Positions 1-11,741 of a stretch of DNA of 64,000 bases are shown one piece after another. This stretch comes from Gordionus sp. m RMFG-2023. Lineage: Eukaryota > Nematomorpha > Gordioida > Chordodea > Parachordodidae. Each line of letters starts with the position of its first letter. The first letter of the stretch is position 1. Under the pieces are notes generated by a model. It searched no databases. It had not been told where the DNA came from and worked only from the letters and a program-made list of their open reading frames with translations. Position numbers and translations under genes: made by a program. Where the stretch lies: positions 43,811,366 to 43,875,365 of the forward strand of contig NC_088777.1 in NCBI RefSeq assembly GCF_954871325.1, read 5' to 3'.

Positions 1-1860
1 GAATTTATTGTTATTCTTATCTATATAAAATAATATATATATAAATAACATAGTAAATTATTATGTCACAAAAAAATAGGGTATAAATTTACTTATAAAA
101 ATCTAAAGTCTGATAAAATGAAAAATATATAACTGAGCCATGAAAATTTTTGTATCCAGGGTCTTAATTTATTAGATATACATCATAGCAATTAAGATTG
201 ATTGTTAAGGGAGAAGTTTAAAGAGTATTTATGAAGGTCTTAAAAGCATTTAAATAATTTTTTATGATAAGTGTAGGTTTTATATGAAATTCATGTGTAT
301 ATTTAATAGTTCCTTTCTAAAATAATCATTTTTATTATTATTCCAAATGGAGATACCAAATTTTATTTTTATAATTTTAAGAAATATTATTCTATTCTCC
401 AAGTAACTTTTCTTTAAATCCAAAAAATTTATTGAATAATAATTAACTAAAATTTTATTTTAAGCTGCATCCAAAATGTTTTAAAAAAATCCTTAAAATT
501 TTTACATTAATAACAACATTTTGGACACATTTAAGTTTTAAAAAAATTAAAATATTCAAAATGTTTGATATGATAGAATTATTAGTTATTTATTAAAAGA
601 TATGTAAATATTAAATTCTATTTATTATTATATATTACCTTTTATTAAACTTTATATGAACTTATTATTTGATAATGGTTATATTTAAATTTTATTTATA
701 TACTTAATAAATAAATATATGTTGTAAATAATTATATCAATATTTAATAAACAGTTGGAAAACTAATAATAACTTTTATTTTGAAAGATAATTTTTCCAT
801 AAAATATATATAAATTATTATATTTGAGTTATAATAAAATTATAATAGAAATTATATAATATCTTTTAAGAGTGGGAATAGGAATATTTTTATTAATAAC
901 TATAGGGTTTTCATTTTCTTTGTTGGCATTATCTTGATCTAGCTATTATTCAATAATAAATAACAAATAATAGTAACATAATATACAGAATCATTAGACA
1001 TAGGGATAGCAATTTCATTAAGGTATGATTCAGTTAATTTTATATGCATATATAAAATAATACTGTTCCGAGATGTCAATTTTTAGATTAGTAAAATAAA
1101 AAACTATTTTATATTTTTGTCTTTTAATATTTTACATTTGTTGTCAATTTTAAAATTGACTCAGAATATTTGGTAATATCATCAATATTTTCTTTCAACC
1201 ATATATATTGTATGACATATAGTAGAGCCTTATTTTCCAGCACCTTTTAATGTTACGATCTGAGTTATTGTAATATATTTATTGTATGGTTTAAGAAAAA
1301 ATTGACAGATATTCCAAGAGAAATTGCAGAGATTATTAGTAGTGTAATATTTTGAAGAATAAAATAAAGAATTAAATAATTTTGTAAAAATTGTCCACTT
1401 ACTAATACTTCAATTACCATTAAATAATTCAAACTATTATAACATAGTGTTGTATATTTTCCCATAACTTCATAATTGTAGAATGTATGTTATTCATAAC
1501 TTATTATAACATTTTTGATGAAATGTATAACATTTTTGTTTAACTTATATATAATTTGACTATGATTGTAGTTAGCCTCCTGTTATTTGATAACTTAAAA
1601 TATCTTTTTATTTTTTCTATTGTAATTTAATATCAATTTCTTAAATTTAATTTTATAATTTGTAACTAAATAATAAATCATTTGGAAAGGTGGCGGTTTG
1701 TTTAAAATTTAAATTAGGATGAACATATTTTCAGCATGGTACTTTAATGTGTATTCATGAATTTCATATAATGATAGGTAAATCAGATATTTCCCCTTCA
1801 TTTATTAATATATACATATATTAGACAGATTTAATTCTTATAAACCTCTTATATTTTTTC
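1..1860. other. No gene recognised
   Basis: This stretch is AT-rich with long A and T runs and frequent stops in all frames. I see no exon-like reading frame, no conserved protein motif and no clear terminal repeats. Short open frames here look like chance. Confidence 0.6.
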
Positions 1861-2880
1861 AGGATCCAAGGAAAAAAATAATTATTCTGAGTTTTCCTGG
1901 GCTTGGGAAATATTTTTCACTGGACGTAGCTTGCTAAACATTTTTCAAAAATTTTAAATATGTGCTAGAAATTGGCCTGGAAATTTCTTTTGAAGACATG
2001 GCCAGGCCTGATCAAAAACCAAGGCCCATGCAACTTTCATATTCTGATTGTATTTTTAAATGCATTGTGACTTTTTATATATTTTATTTCAGTTCTCAAC
2101 TACCAAAATTATTATGGTCTTTGGCAGGTTTAAGAAAATTTTCCCAAGTGCGTGGACCTGGCTTGGGAATTTTTTTAATATTAGGCATAGGTGTAATATT
2201 TAACACAGAATATTTATATGGCCCTCAGGTAAAAGCTAATTAAATATTATTTTATTCAAAAAATAGTATTCACTCTTAGTCTAAATGGGTTGGCCTGGTG
2301 AGCTGGGTTAAGATAGAATAAAGAATTGATATGGTTTTTAGAGATTTACCTATCTCCAGGTTTGGGAAAAAATTTTGAAAATTACTATTAGTTGGACAGG
2401 CTTGAGAAAATTTTTTATAAAATTATTATGAGTTGGACTGGGCTTGGGAAATATTTTTTATAAATTATATTAGGCTGGGCTTGGGGAAAATTATGAGCTT
2501 GGACGTTTGATAATTTTTTTATTATTAACTATGGGTCAGACATTGGCCTAAAACAAATTATTTTGCAGGCCTGGGCTCGGCCTGATCAAAAAACCAAGGC
2601 CCTTGAAATAATTTTTATTGTATTTTTTAATACATTATGATTATTTAAATGTTTTATTTCAGTTCTCAACTACCAAAATTATTATGATCTTTCATTCAGC
2701 TTAGATGAATTTTTTAAAATTATTATGACTTTGTACTTTACCTGGGAATTTTTTTTTAATATTAAATATTAAATTTAACATATTGGTATTGTCAAGTAAA
2801 AGCTTTAAATTTATTCTTACTCAAACCATAGTATTTAGTCTTAGTTTTAATAGATTGAACCTGGCCTGAAGAGGGGAGGG
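1861..2880. repeat. Diverged GC-richer repeat, partly duplicated
   Basis: Short blocks such as CCTGGGCTTGGGAAA and GGCCTGGGCTCGGCCTG recur here against an AT-rich background. One longer segment is present twice in direct orientation: about 2000-2130 and again at about 2575-2700. Both share CCTGATCAAAAA(A)CCAAGGCCC, followed some 70 bases later by TTTATTTCAGTTCTCAACTA. The two copies are about 570 bp apart and have diverged by point changes and small indels. GC-rich words of the kind GCCCGGCC also occur near 13.8, 38.2, 42.0, 54.4 and 58.8 kb, so this may be a locally amplified dispersed repeat. No coding potential is evident. Confidence 0.6.
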
Positions 2881-3029
2881 GGTAAAAAGAATTAAATTGG
2901 ATATAATTTTCAAATAACAGGTAACATCTAGCATAAATATAAGAAGAAAAGTCTCATTCCCCGTCATTTTTGACGGGCTATCTACTAGTAATATAATAAA
3001 TGACAAAATATAAATTCAGAAAAATTATT

Positions 3030-3145
3030 CAGAGTTAGCAAATTTTTAAAAAGTATAATATATTAATATAAAACCCGGTAGAAGGCCCGCAAAAAATTTT
3101 TTTTAGTTGAGCCCCCTGTGATTGTAAAGGCTGGCGACGCCCCTG
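3030..3145. mobile_element. Possible small hAT-type MITE (end of one)
   Basis: The right end reads, on the minus strand, CAGGGGCGTCGCCAGCC followed by AGGGGGCTCAAC. This matches the left end of the better supported MITE at 4564-4731. The left boundary (CAGAGTTAGCAAATTTTT) and the target duplication are weak, so this may be only a relic end. Confidence 0.35.
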
Positions 3146-4555
3146 AAATAAATTAATAAAATTTAAAAAAATATAACCTTTTCTCGTAAGTTACAGGATG
3201 AGATTGTTATCATCTGGGGATTTTCGAAAATAAATCTTTAACTGAACGATATCCCCTTACCAAACTGATAAAATATTAACACCAATTAGAAGAGGAGCAC
3301 ATTTTACAACTCTCGACTTATTCACTACTATCAAATCGAATTAAAGGAAGACTCAAAGAGATACGTACGTGATAATCAACAAGATAAATGATTATATCGA
3401 AATAATCTGTTATTTTGAATTGCCTCAGTCTTAAAGGTTCATAGCTTTTGAAGGTTAATAAACTATCACAGGGCGTTACTCTAGTCCTGCCTTCTATCTG
3501 TGGAGTGTAGCCCAGGAATCACAAATAGCGCAGAATCAGAAATAGCCATGAATCACGGATAGTGGTATGTAACAAATGGTCATGGATCACAAAGCATGAG
3601 ATATCAGTTTTATAAAAATGAAAAATATAATATAAGTATGGGACTTAGATAAATTAAAAAAATATATGAATGTATCATTATAATATAATTTGTGTATTTC
3701 CAATAGCTAAATTTAATGAGCAGGAACAATGATAAATATAAACTATACGAATATTTGATAAAAATTGTAAATCATGTCTATTTTTTTAATGAATTTTACA
3801 AAATAATTAAAATGATTAAAATAGAACAATATTCAGGGCGATCTATTAGAAAAACTTCAAAAAAGTAAGATCCTTAAAATTGTATATTAATTAAATCATA
3901 ATTAAATAATAAAAATACCTAACGATATATAGTTTTTTTAGTAAATGTATAGAATAATCACCATGAAAGGGAATATTGTTCGGGTAGACGAATTGGTAAA
4001 CATCAAAAAAAGGTAGGATACTTGTGAATAGATATAGAATCTTATTTATCGTACTACGTATCGTTTTTTTGGAATAGATTTATAATCTTATATAATTTTA
4101 TTTAAATAATAAAAATAGTGTAATATGTAAAAAAAAGTTATTCATAATAATCAGCAAGGATAAAAGATTAAAATGTTCAGATAGGCAAAATGGCAAACTT
4201 TTAAAAATGTAGGATCATTAAAAATAAACATTGCTAGAGGTGACATATTGACGATTAAAAAAGTAAGATCATTAAAATTAAATATTAAATAATATATAAA
4301 TAATAAAAATCGATTTAAATAATATTAATAGCGAACTACGTATAGTTAGTTCGTTATGTACATCGATAATGGCAGAATCATAAAGAGCTCCACCCTAAGA
4401 AAATAATGGCATTAGATATTGGCAAAAAATCTAAAAAAGATATAACTTAAAATATTTAGACAAGGGATTAAAAAAATGAATTCATAAATATATAAATCTT
4501 CCAGTATATTATTTTTTATAACAATTTTGTTTTTATATAATAATAATCAGAATCA
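3146..4555. repeat. No gene; diverged AT-rich repeats
   Basis: Phrases such as AGTAAGATCCTTAAAATT, GTAGGATCATTAAAAAT and AGTAAGATCATTAAAATT recur near 3866, 4211 and 4260. They are followed by TAAATAATAAAAAT and then by a CGATATATAG or CTACGTATCG/CTACGTATAG word. This looks like an old tandem array with units of roughly 100-200 bp. A smaller run near 3510-3600 repeats AATCAC followed by an AATAG-like word. No reading frame is supported. Confidence 0.4.
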
Positions 4556-4563
4556 CTAACATT

Positions 4564-4731
4564 CAGGGGCGTAAATAGACTTTATATCTCAGGGGGCTAA
4601 AAAAATTTAAAATATTTTAAAAATTACCTTTTTTTAGATAACATTATCCAAAATTACCTTCCTTTTTTTAGTGGTATAAACAAATACTCAAAATTTTGAA
4701 AGGGTTCAGCAAATTTTTTGTGACGCTACTG
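4564..4731. mobile_element. hAT-type MITE, 168 bp
   Basis: The element starts CAGGGGCGTAAATAG and ends TTTTTTGTGACGCTACTG, giving short imperfect terminal inverted repeats of the form CAGNNGCGT. It is flanked by 8-bp near-identical direct repeats, CTAACATT (4556-4563) and CTAACCTT (4732-4739), the target duplication length of hAT elements. It has no coding capacity. A related end is at 3139-3145. Confidence 0.65.
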
Positions 4732-4739
4732 CTAACCTT

Positions 4740-6537
4740 TTGTTGAACATGAAATTTTCTTTACTAGTATGTATGAACGGTTAAGACGTTTGTTAACTTG
4801 CCATTTTTCTCTTCACTTATCTTTAATAATAGGTTTATTATTTGATCAATATGAATGCCTAGAACATTAAAGAATTATAACCTTAATTATAATAATAATC
4901 TAAACTTACAAAAGAGTTAATGTCAGACGCGTAGCTTCTTATTAAATAAAAGCCTATTATTAAATATTAGCATATAATCTAAAAAGATGTGTAAAGTAAA
5001 GCATAAATAAAAAACGTTTTATCCATTGAAACATGCATAGTTAATTTTTTAGTTTACATGTATATGTAGATGCTATGCATATAATAATAATGAATGAATA
5101 ACTCTATTTTGTCGAGATGTTCTTATTTATTATATCATTTAACTCATGGAAACATTTGCTTTAGATATCTGCAAAGCAAGATCTAAAGATATAACCAAAA
5201 ATATCGGGAATTATTGTGAAAGCGAATTAAAATATGAATAAAACATAATATTCTGATGGATTTAAATATAGATGATTTTGCAAATACATATTTGCTTCAA
5301 TCAAAAAGAACTTGTAATATTTAGATTTAAAAAATAATTACGTACGATGTAATGACGCAGTGAGGACATAACATATAATGATCTAATTGTCTAATAGATT
5401 AATAAATATTTGTTTCCACCAATAAATCTTTTGTAATATTTAGATTTAAAACATAAAAGTCACGATGACAGAGATAGTGGGAACAAAAGCGACACCGTTG
5501 TTTAAATTATTACACAGAATTAAATAATGTATGGGTAGTAAAGAAGAGGAATCGATAAAGTTGCTAAAAATACAACCACAAAATCTTCACCTGCCTTACA
5601 TATAATAAAAAAAAATTTTGCAACATAGCCCGTTAAATAAACTTGAACCACAATATAATGGGAAGGAAGTAGATTGTGTATAAAATACAAAAAAGGTTGT
5701 AATACAATAAAATATTTTGGGGAGATTCATGTGGATTTCAGCTCTAATAAGTAAACATATAGGTTCCATGTCATATCTTGTAAAAGGAGAAAAATGATTA
5801 TGGAGAAGATATTCAGATTAGATATCTGCAAATCACGGTCCGAACTGTACCAAGCCAAATGGGTCGATCCTAATATTTTTTAAAATTTTTGAACCGAGTG
5901 GGGTTTAAATTTTAAAATATGATATTACATTTTATCGAATAAATTGATATATTTTAAATTTCTTGCAGAAACAAGGCTTTAATATTTTTTATTTGAATAT
6001 ATTTAATTTTCAATTAGAAAAAATATTATGTTTATATTTAAATAAATTCCGACCGGGTGGACTAATATCTTTTATTTTTATTTAAGACCTAGCTTTCGGG
6101 ACAAAGAAATAAAATTTTAGTTAGGGATAGGGCCAGAAAGGACAAATTGTTTTAAGAATTCCTAGGTATGATCAGGCTTCCGATGCAAATCACTAATTTA
6201 GATTATTTAAAAATCAAAGTCAATAACAACTTGGATACTTCAATTGAGATAACAAAACCTGCAGATTCGGTAAAGCAGAAATTAATTAAAAACCAATTAT
6301 TATAGAAAACACAATTCAAAAATAAGTAGAGCTTAATGAACCATCTATGGTAACGACATCAGCAACATTAACATTCGCACAATCTTTGACTGACATGACA
6401 CCAATTTCTTCTCGAATAAGAAAGTCCATAGAGAGGTATCAAACTGAAAGGGCATAAAAGCTGTGTTTAAAATTTGTTTTGTTTTTTAAATTAAAATTAT
6501 TTGTATAAAATTAATCATTTATATTATTATTTATTTC
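4740..6537. other. No gene recognised
   Basis: AT-rich sequence without a credible exon. Two GC-richer words near 5890 (ACCGAGTGGGGTTT) and 6052 (GACCGGGTGGACTA) may be remnants of a repeat. Nothing else could be assigned. Confidence 0.5.
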
Positions 6538-6542
6538 TTACC

Positions 6543-6969
6543 TGTTATGTTCTATCCCCCCTTATTTCTTTTTTTTGTTTCTACTTGTTTCTTTTGTTTT
6601 CCCATCTTCCTTTATTTTGTTATGAAATTAATATATTATACCTTATTTTTATATTGCATTTGAAACTGGTTAGAACCAGTTAATGATTATATCGCGATTA
6701 AATAACAACTTTTTTTTCCCTTTTGTTTTTAAAATTATAAAGGTGGAAAACAAAACACCATTAATTCATGAATTATTTTTAGTGCGTTTTAAATTGAATT
6801 TCTTTTTTTTGTTGTAATTTCACTTATTCGAATAAACTTTGAAAATTACGTTGTCCAAGTGATTCCATGACTAAATCGATAAAACCCGGCCCCCTGGATC
6901 CAGTCATTGACCATCACGGACTGTATTATTCCCATTCAGACTGGGGGACCCATCGGTCTAAACACAGGA
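6543..6969 (+). repeat. 5' LTR
   Basis: It begins TGTTATGTTCTATCCCCCC and matches the right LTR along its whole length, including a C/T-rich block and the end CTGGGGGACCCAT...CACAGGA. It is slightly shorter than the right copy, mainly for lack of a short internal duplication near the end. The next bases form the primer-binding-type site. Confidence 0.9.
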
Positions 6970-6983
6970 CTGGCGCCCAACGT
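6970..6983 (+). other. Primer-binding site of LTR element
   Basis: CTGGCGCCCAACGT lies directly after the left LTR. TGGCGCCCAACG is a common tRNA-complementary primer site in Ty3/gypsy-type elements and supports the LTR boundary. Confidence 0.75.
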
Positions 6984-6984
6984 A

Positions 6985-7811
6985 CATTCGATAATCTACC
7001 ACCCGGAAGAACCAACAGATCATTACCATGAGCGTTTTATGCTTATCCACCGACATCAACCTGAGGCAAATTTATTATCCTTATTCTTATCATCATGCGG
7101 TCACAGCCTATATTCAAAATTAAAATTAGCCTTTGCACCAAGGCCTATGTTGGAAATGTCAATAGAGGACGTAAAAACGATTTTGGGAAACAATAATAAC
7201 AACAAAGGTCTATCAATCAACAAGCTTCGTCAACGCATCCAGCAAGATGGCGAAACGATTACTGAATATGCGGAAGCTTTGATAGCTTTGGCCTCACAAT
7301 GCGATCTAGGCCCCAGCTGGGATCTTTTCCTGTCCTCCCAATTCGGAACGGGGATACAATCCTCCGGAATAAGAGGTCACGTAATCACGTCCGATAATAT
7401 AACGTTTAAAGGGAAGTTAAAAATTGCGCAAACCTGGGAAATGGCCGAAGCGCTTAACCAAATAAATGCGAGAACCACGCCTACAGCAACCAAATAAACA
7501 TACCCACAAAGTATGCGCATGTACAAAACACCCCGCAAACTTTAGAGAATTACTATCAACCCCCTCGTCGGAATTTCCCACGGAATGATAACCCAACCTG
7601 TTACAATTGCGGGAACGTGGGGCATAATAGATACAATTGCCCAATGAAACAAACTTTCAACAATTATAACTCCTCTCAGTATACTCCTCGAAATATACCG
7701 ACGACCCAACCCAACGTACCAGACGAAACGACTGCGTACAAACAGACTCAACAAATATCAAATAACCCACATGATCTCTTGGACCTACCACCCCGGGGTA
7801 GCCCAATTTAA
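6985..7811 (+). pseudogene. gag-like region of the LTR element
   Basis: This region codes for a capsid-like polypeptide and, around 7591-7640, a zinc knuckle of the CX2CX4HX4C type (CYNCGNVGHNRYNC), the nucleic-acid-binding motif of Gag. A Gln/Asn/Pro-rich stretch follows. The region looks broken in a few places and lacks a clear ATG at its start. It shows that the element belongs to a gag-bearing LTR family rather than being an anonymous direct-repeat pair. Confidence 0.7.
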
Positions 7812-7968
7812 AAGGGGAGGAGAATGCCGTATTTCCACAAAAACACCTATTTTTTTTTCCATTTTGATTATATATATATTGATTTTTTTTTTGTGTGGTC
7901 ATCCATCTGTTACAAATCCCCCTTTTTTTTATATGTCCTCCACGTGTTTTCATAATTTAGTCGTAATT

Positions 7969-8515
7969 AAATCCGCTCTAAGCCAGCGGTGCGGCGAATG
8001 CCGTTTTATTTATTTTATTGACTTAAGGTAGGATTTACCTTCGTTATGAAATCCGCTCTAAATCAGCGGTGCGGCGAATGCCGTTTTATTTATTTTATTG
8101 ACTTAAGGTAGGGTTTACCTTCGTTATTAAATCCGCTCTAAACCAGCGGAGCGGCGAATGCCGTTCATTTTATATGCCGTTTTATTTATTTTATTGACTT
8201 AAGGTAGGATCTACCTTCGTTATTAAATCCGCTCTGAACCAGCGGTGCGGCGAATGCCGTTTTATTTATTTATTGACTAAAGGTAGGGTTTACCTTCGTT
8301 ATTAAATCCGCTCTGAACCAGCGGTGCGGCGAATGCCGTTTTATTTATTTTATTGATTTAAGGTAGGGTTTACCTTCGTTATTAAATCCGCTCTGAACCA
8401 GCGGTACGGCGAATGCCGTTTTATTTATTTTATTGACTTAAGGTAGGATCTATCTTCGTTATTAAATCCGCTCTAAACCAGCGGTGTGGCGAATGCCGTC
8501 TTTATTTTCGCAGGA
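7969..8515 (+). repeat. Seven-copy tandem array of about 80 bp inside the LTR element
   Basis: Units begin with AAATCCGCTCT at 7969, 8049, 8129, 8225, 8304, 8384 and 8464. Six spacings are 79-80 bp; one is 96 bp because of a short extra segment near 8165. Each unit carries two dyads: CCGCT...AGCGG around CCGCTCTGAACCAGCGG, and AAGGTA...TACCTT around AAGGTAGGGTTTACCTT. The array lies between the gag-like region and the purine tract before the right LTR, where pol would normally be. The copies are highly similar. Confidence 0.95.
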
Positions 8516-8565
8516 ATTAAGAATGAAATCAGCGCCGACGGCCGGGTAGCCGTATTTAAGAGGAG

Positions 8566-9005
8566 TGTTATGTTCTATCCCCCCTTATTTATTTTTTTTG
8601 TTTCTTTTGTTTTCCCATCTTCCTTTATTTTGTTATGAAATTAATATATTATATATTATACCTTATATTTATATTGCATTTGAAACTGGTTCTTACCAGT
8701 TTCATGAATGATTATATCGCGATTAAATAACAACTTTTTTTTTCCCTTTTGTTTTAAAAATTATAAAGGTGGAAAACAAAACACCATTAATTCATGAATT
8801 ATTTTTCGTGCGTTTTAAATTGAATTTCTTTTTTTTGTTGTAATTTCACTTATTCGAATAAACTTTGAAAATTACGTTGTGTGATTCCATGACTAAATCG
8901 ATAAAACCCGGCCCCCTGGATCCAGTCATTGACCATCCCGGACCCCCGATCACGGACTGTATTATTCCCATTCAGACTGGGGGACCCATTGGTCCTAACA
9001 CAGCA
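8566..9005 (+). repeat. 3' LTR
   Basis: It begins TGTTATGTTCTATCCCCCC, preceded by the purine-rich tract TTTAAGAGGAG, and ends AACACAGCA immediately before the TTACC target duplication. A short duplication of a GACC/CCCGATCACGG-type segment near the end makes it a little longer than the left LTR. Confidence 0.9.
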
Positions 9006-9010
9006 TTACC

Positions 9011-11741
9011 TCTTTGATTGATTAATTGTGAATTGCTTATTTTTAATAAAAACATATTGGGTAGTAACTGAAAAGTTAGTTACTGTTGCTAATTACGTAA
9101 TTTTATATTTTATAGCTTGCGATGTGTTATTATTATAATTATTTGCCATAATTATTAATTGTCATTGATAATTTAATCAGTTATCACTATCATTAATAAT
9201 TAATTACCCAGAGAACAAAATCGGATAAAATAAATGATTCCAGAAATAAATAAGAATAAGAAATTTTGCGATAACTGAGTGCTCGCCCATTTAATTTTAT
9301 ATTCATATTTTTTATATTTCGCGTTTTATATGTATGTCCAAGAATTATAGAAAATGCTGTTTATAAATGTTTCTCTAAATATTTATAATACTGCATTTAT
9401 CTATGTTGTATATTATTTATAATACAATATTTTAAATGCATCAGTAAGCGTTTTGTTCCTATTCTAGTCTATATATAACCTGTTCCATAAGGTGTTTCTT
9501 GATCTTTTTAGATATAGTCTACATTACTTCCTTCTTTAAAAAATATCCAATGATAGAATTTTAACATGATCCTTTTTTAAAATTTGTTAAATATCTTCTT
9601 CTTATTATTTCCTGAGTCAATTTAATACAATAAGCCCTTATTTTTCTCTTATAGTTCCATTATCCCATCTGTTTGATTCAAACATTATATACAAGCTTTA
9701 TCTCCTTCATTAATTTTTATATTTTGTAGTATAGGCATTAATGTTTGTTTTCATTATCCAGTAGTTTTAATAACTCTCAACAAAATTCTTGTGGTGGCTG
9801 TCGCATTGAATGCGTTTCGATAATTACATAAAATAAATGTTAAATATCGAATAATGTTACTTGTCCCCATGTTTCTTTTCATATTCCTTTTAAAAGTTAT
9901 TTCTGCTTGACCATTAGATGATTTAAACATTATCATCATGATAAAGTTTAAATTTATAAGACAAGCATCTAGTGAATATTTGTTATTCCAAAATAACTTT
10001 TCTTTTCAATTTAATAATAATAATAAAAAAAATAGATCTTACAAAGTTAACGCATTTGTTAAGAGAAATAATTAAGTTGTTTAAATATAAGAATTATGAA
10101 TTTTAAATAGTAAATTAATTTATAAATACGGAACACAAATCATAATTTAAATTAAAATTATAATTATAAATAATATTAATTAAATTTATATAATATTAAA
10201 AAAATTATGGGATAGGCAGGGAGTTGTTAAAATCAAAACGTATTAAATATAATTATTAAAATAAAATTAGAATAAAATAAATATAATATTACAAGGTTTA
10301 TACATAGGCAAATATGGATATTCAAAATTAGTATTGCAAATGTATAATATTTAACTTATAATACTATTTAATGATCAAATATATAATTAAAAAATATTAT
10401 TTAACAATATTTATAGTATAAATAATAATAATTAAAGTTTGTGAATTCTTCATATAAAAAGTATTTGCTTTGCTTTGGTGACCACTGATCTTCTCGACTT
10501 CTGCGCATCTTTATTCCCGTTTTGTTTTTGTCATTAATTTTTGCGCTCTTTTATCGCTTGAGATCGAAGTTCCTTTTTAGCGTCAACGTTATAATTGGGA
10601 GCTAAATAACATAATTATCCTATGCACTGGATATTTTTTTGATTATTATTACATTGAAAAAGAAATTGTAAAAAAATCATTCATTTGATTATTGTAAAAA
10701 CTGATGTTTAATTTATGTTATAAGAGTAATTAATTATCTTTTTCATTATCTCTTTTAACGTAGGGGTAGGTAAAATTCCACTGCTGCCATTATAAGATTT
10801 TTCTCTATTATTTATTAATTTAATTATTTATAATTTTAAATAAAAAAGTTAAAATATAGAAAGTAGAAGTATATAAATAATATTCAAATAAGAGTAATAT
10901 TAACATAAAAATAAAATAATAATATATTCTCAAAAATCTTAAAACAAAATTTATAAAATGAGTAATGGCAAATAAAGTGTAAATTTTAGAACTTCATAAA
11001 ATTAAGTTTCAAATAATAATAATATAGCGGAAGAAAAAAAATATTAAGGCCACGCCAAACATTTGTAATATAAAAATTAGGAAAAAATAAAGTTTATGTA
11101 TACCTAAAGAAATAGGTCATATGAAATAAAAAAAATAAAGTTTAGCTAATTAAAATAATTCATCAAATATTTATTTAAATAAAATATACTATCACATAAT
11201 TGATATTAACAATATAAATTAATTTTTTTTACTATCCCCAGGAAATAAAACGAATAATATTTACGATATCTATTTCTCCCATATGCCTTTGCAATCAGAC
11301 TATATAGAGGTTTGTTTCTCTATAATTAAATTTATAGATATGATGTATGGCATCTATATATTAGTGAAAATTCATAGTTCACGCTTCAACTCCTTTTAAG
11401 GGTGATGAAATTGCATTTCATACAATTTCTGGCATGATAATGAACGTATTATAATGTAGGATAATTTATCACTTTAATTTATAATTATATAAATTCTTAT
11501 TTACAATTATTATATTGCTAAATGTTATAAATATAGTTTTTAAAATTATATGCATGTAATAATTAATTTACTGATATTAAGTTTATAATTTATATGCCTT
11601 CATTTTTGATCTAAGCTATTTTATTATATTTTATTATTCTAGAAACTTAAGATTTAAACACTTTAAATTTAATAAATTGCTATCTATAAACCCGATTTAA
11701 CATAGATAGATATTTAACTTCCGTCACATTTATTTTTTGAT
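9011..11741. other. Intergenic, no gene recognised; upstream region of RPL3
   Basis: This stretch is very AT-rich with many stops. A slightly GC-richer patch at 10470-10590 (CTTTGGTGACCACTGATC and following) is not open and matches nothing I know. No TATA-like promoter element or other regulatory site can be named with confidence in front of RPL3. Confidence 0.5.

Larger units (their letters stand above)
6538..9010 (+). mobile_element. Short LTR retroelement with both LTRs and target duplications
   Basis: A fossil LTR element bounded by two related LTRs (6543-6969 and 8566-9005) and flanked by 5-bp direct repeats TTACC at 6538-6542 and 9006-9010. A primer-binding-type sequence TGGCGCCCAACG follows the left LTR and a purine-rich tract precedes the right LTR. 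The interior is only about 1.6 kb: a gag-like region with a CCHC zinc knuckle, then an array of about seven 80-bp repeats. No protease, reverse transcriptase, RNase H or integrase is recognisable, so it is non-autonomous and would have depended on a relative's proteins. The gag region looks broken in a few places. The two LTRs differ by scattered changes and small indels, so insertion is not very recent, although the target duplication is still perfect. Gag and primer-site style suggest the Ty3/gypsy group. Confidence 0.9.

Noticed and set aside
1962-2243. 93-residue open frame within the GC-richer repeat
   Set aside because: It runs through one copy of a duplicated non-coding block and the other copy is not open.
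7417-7953. Minus-strand open frames opposite the gag-like region
   Set aside because: They are shadows of the plus-strand element and have no motif of their own.
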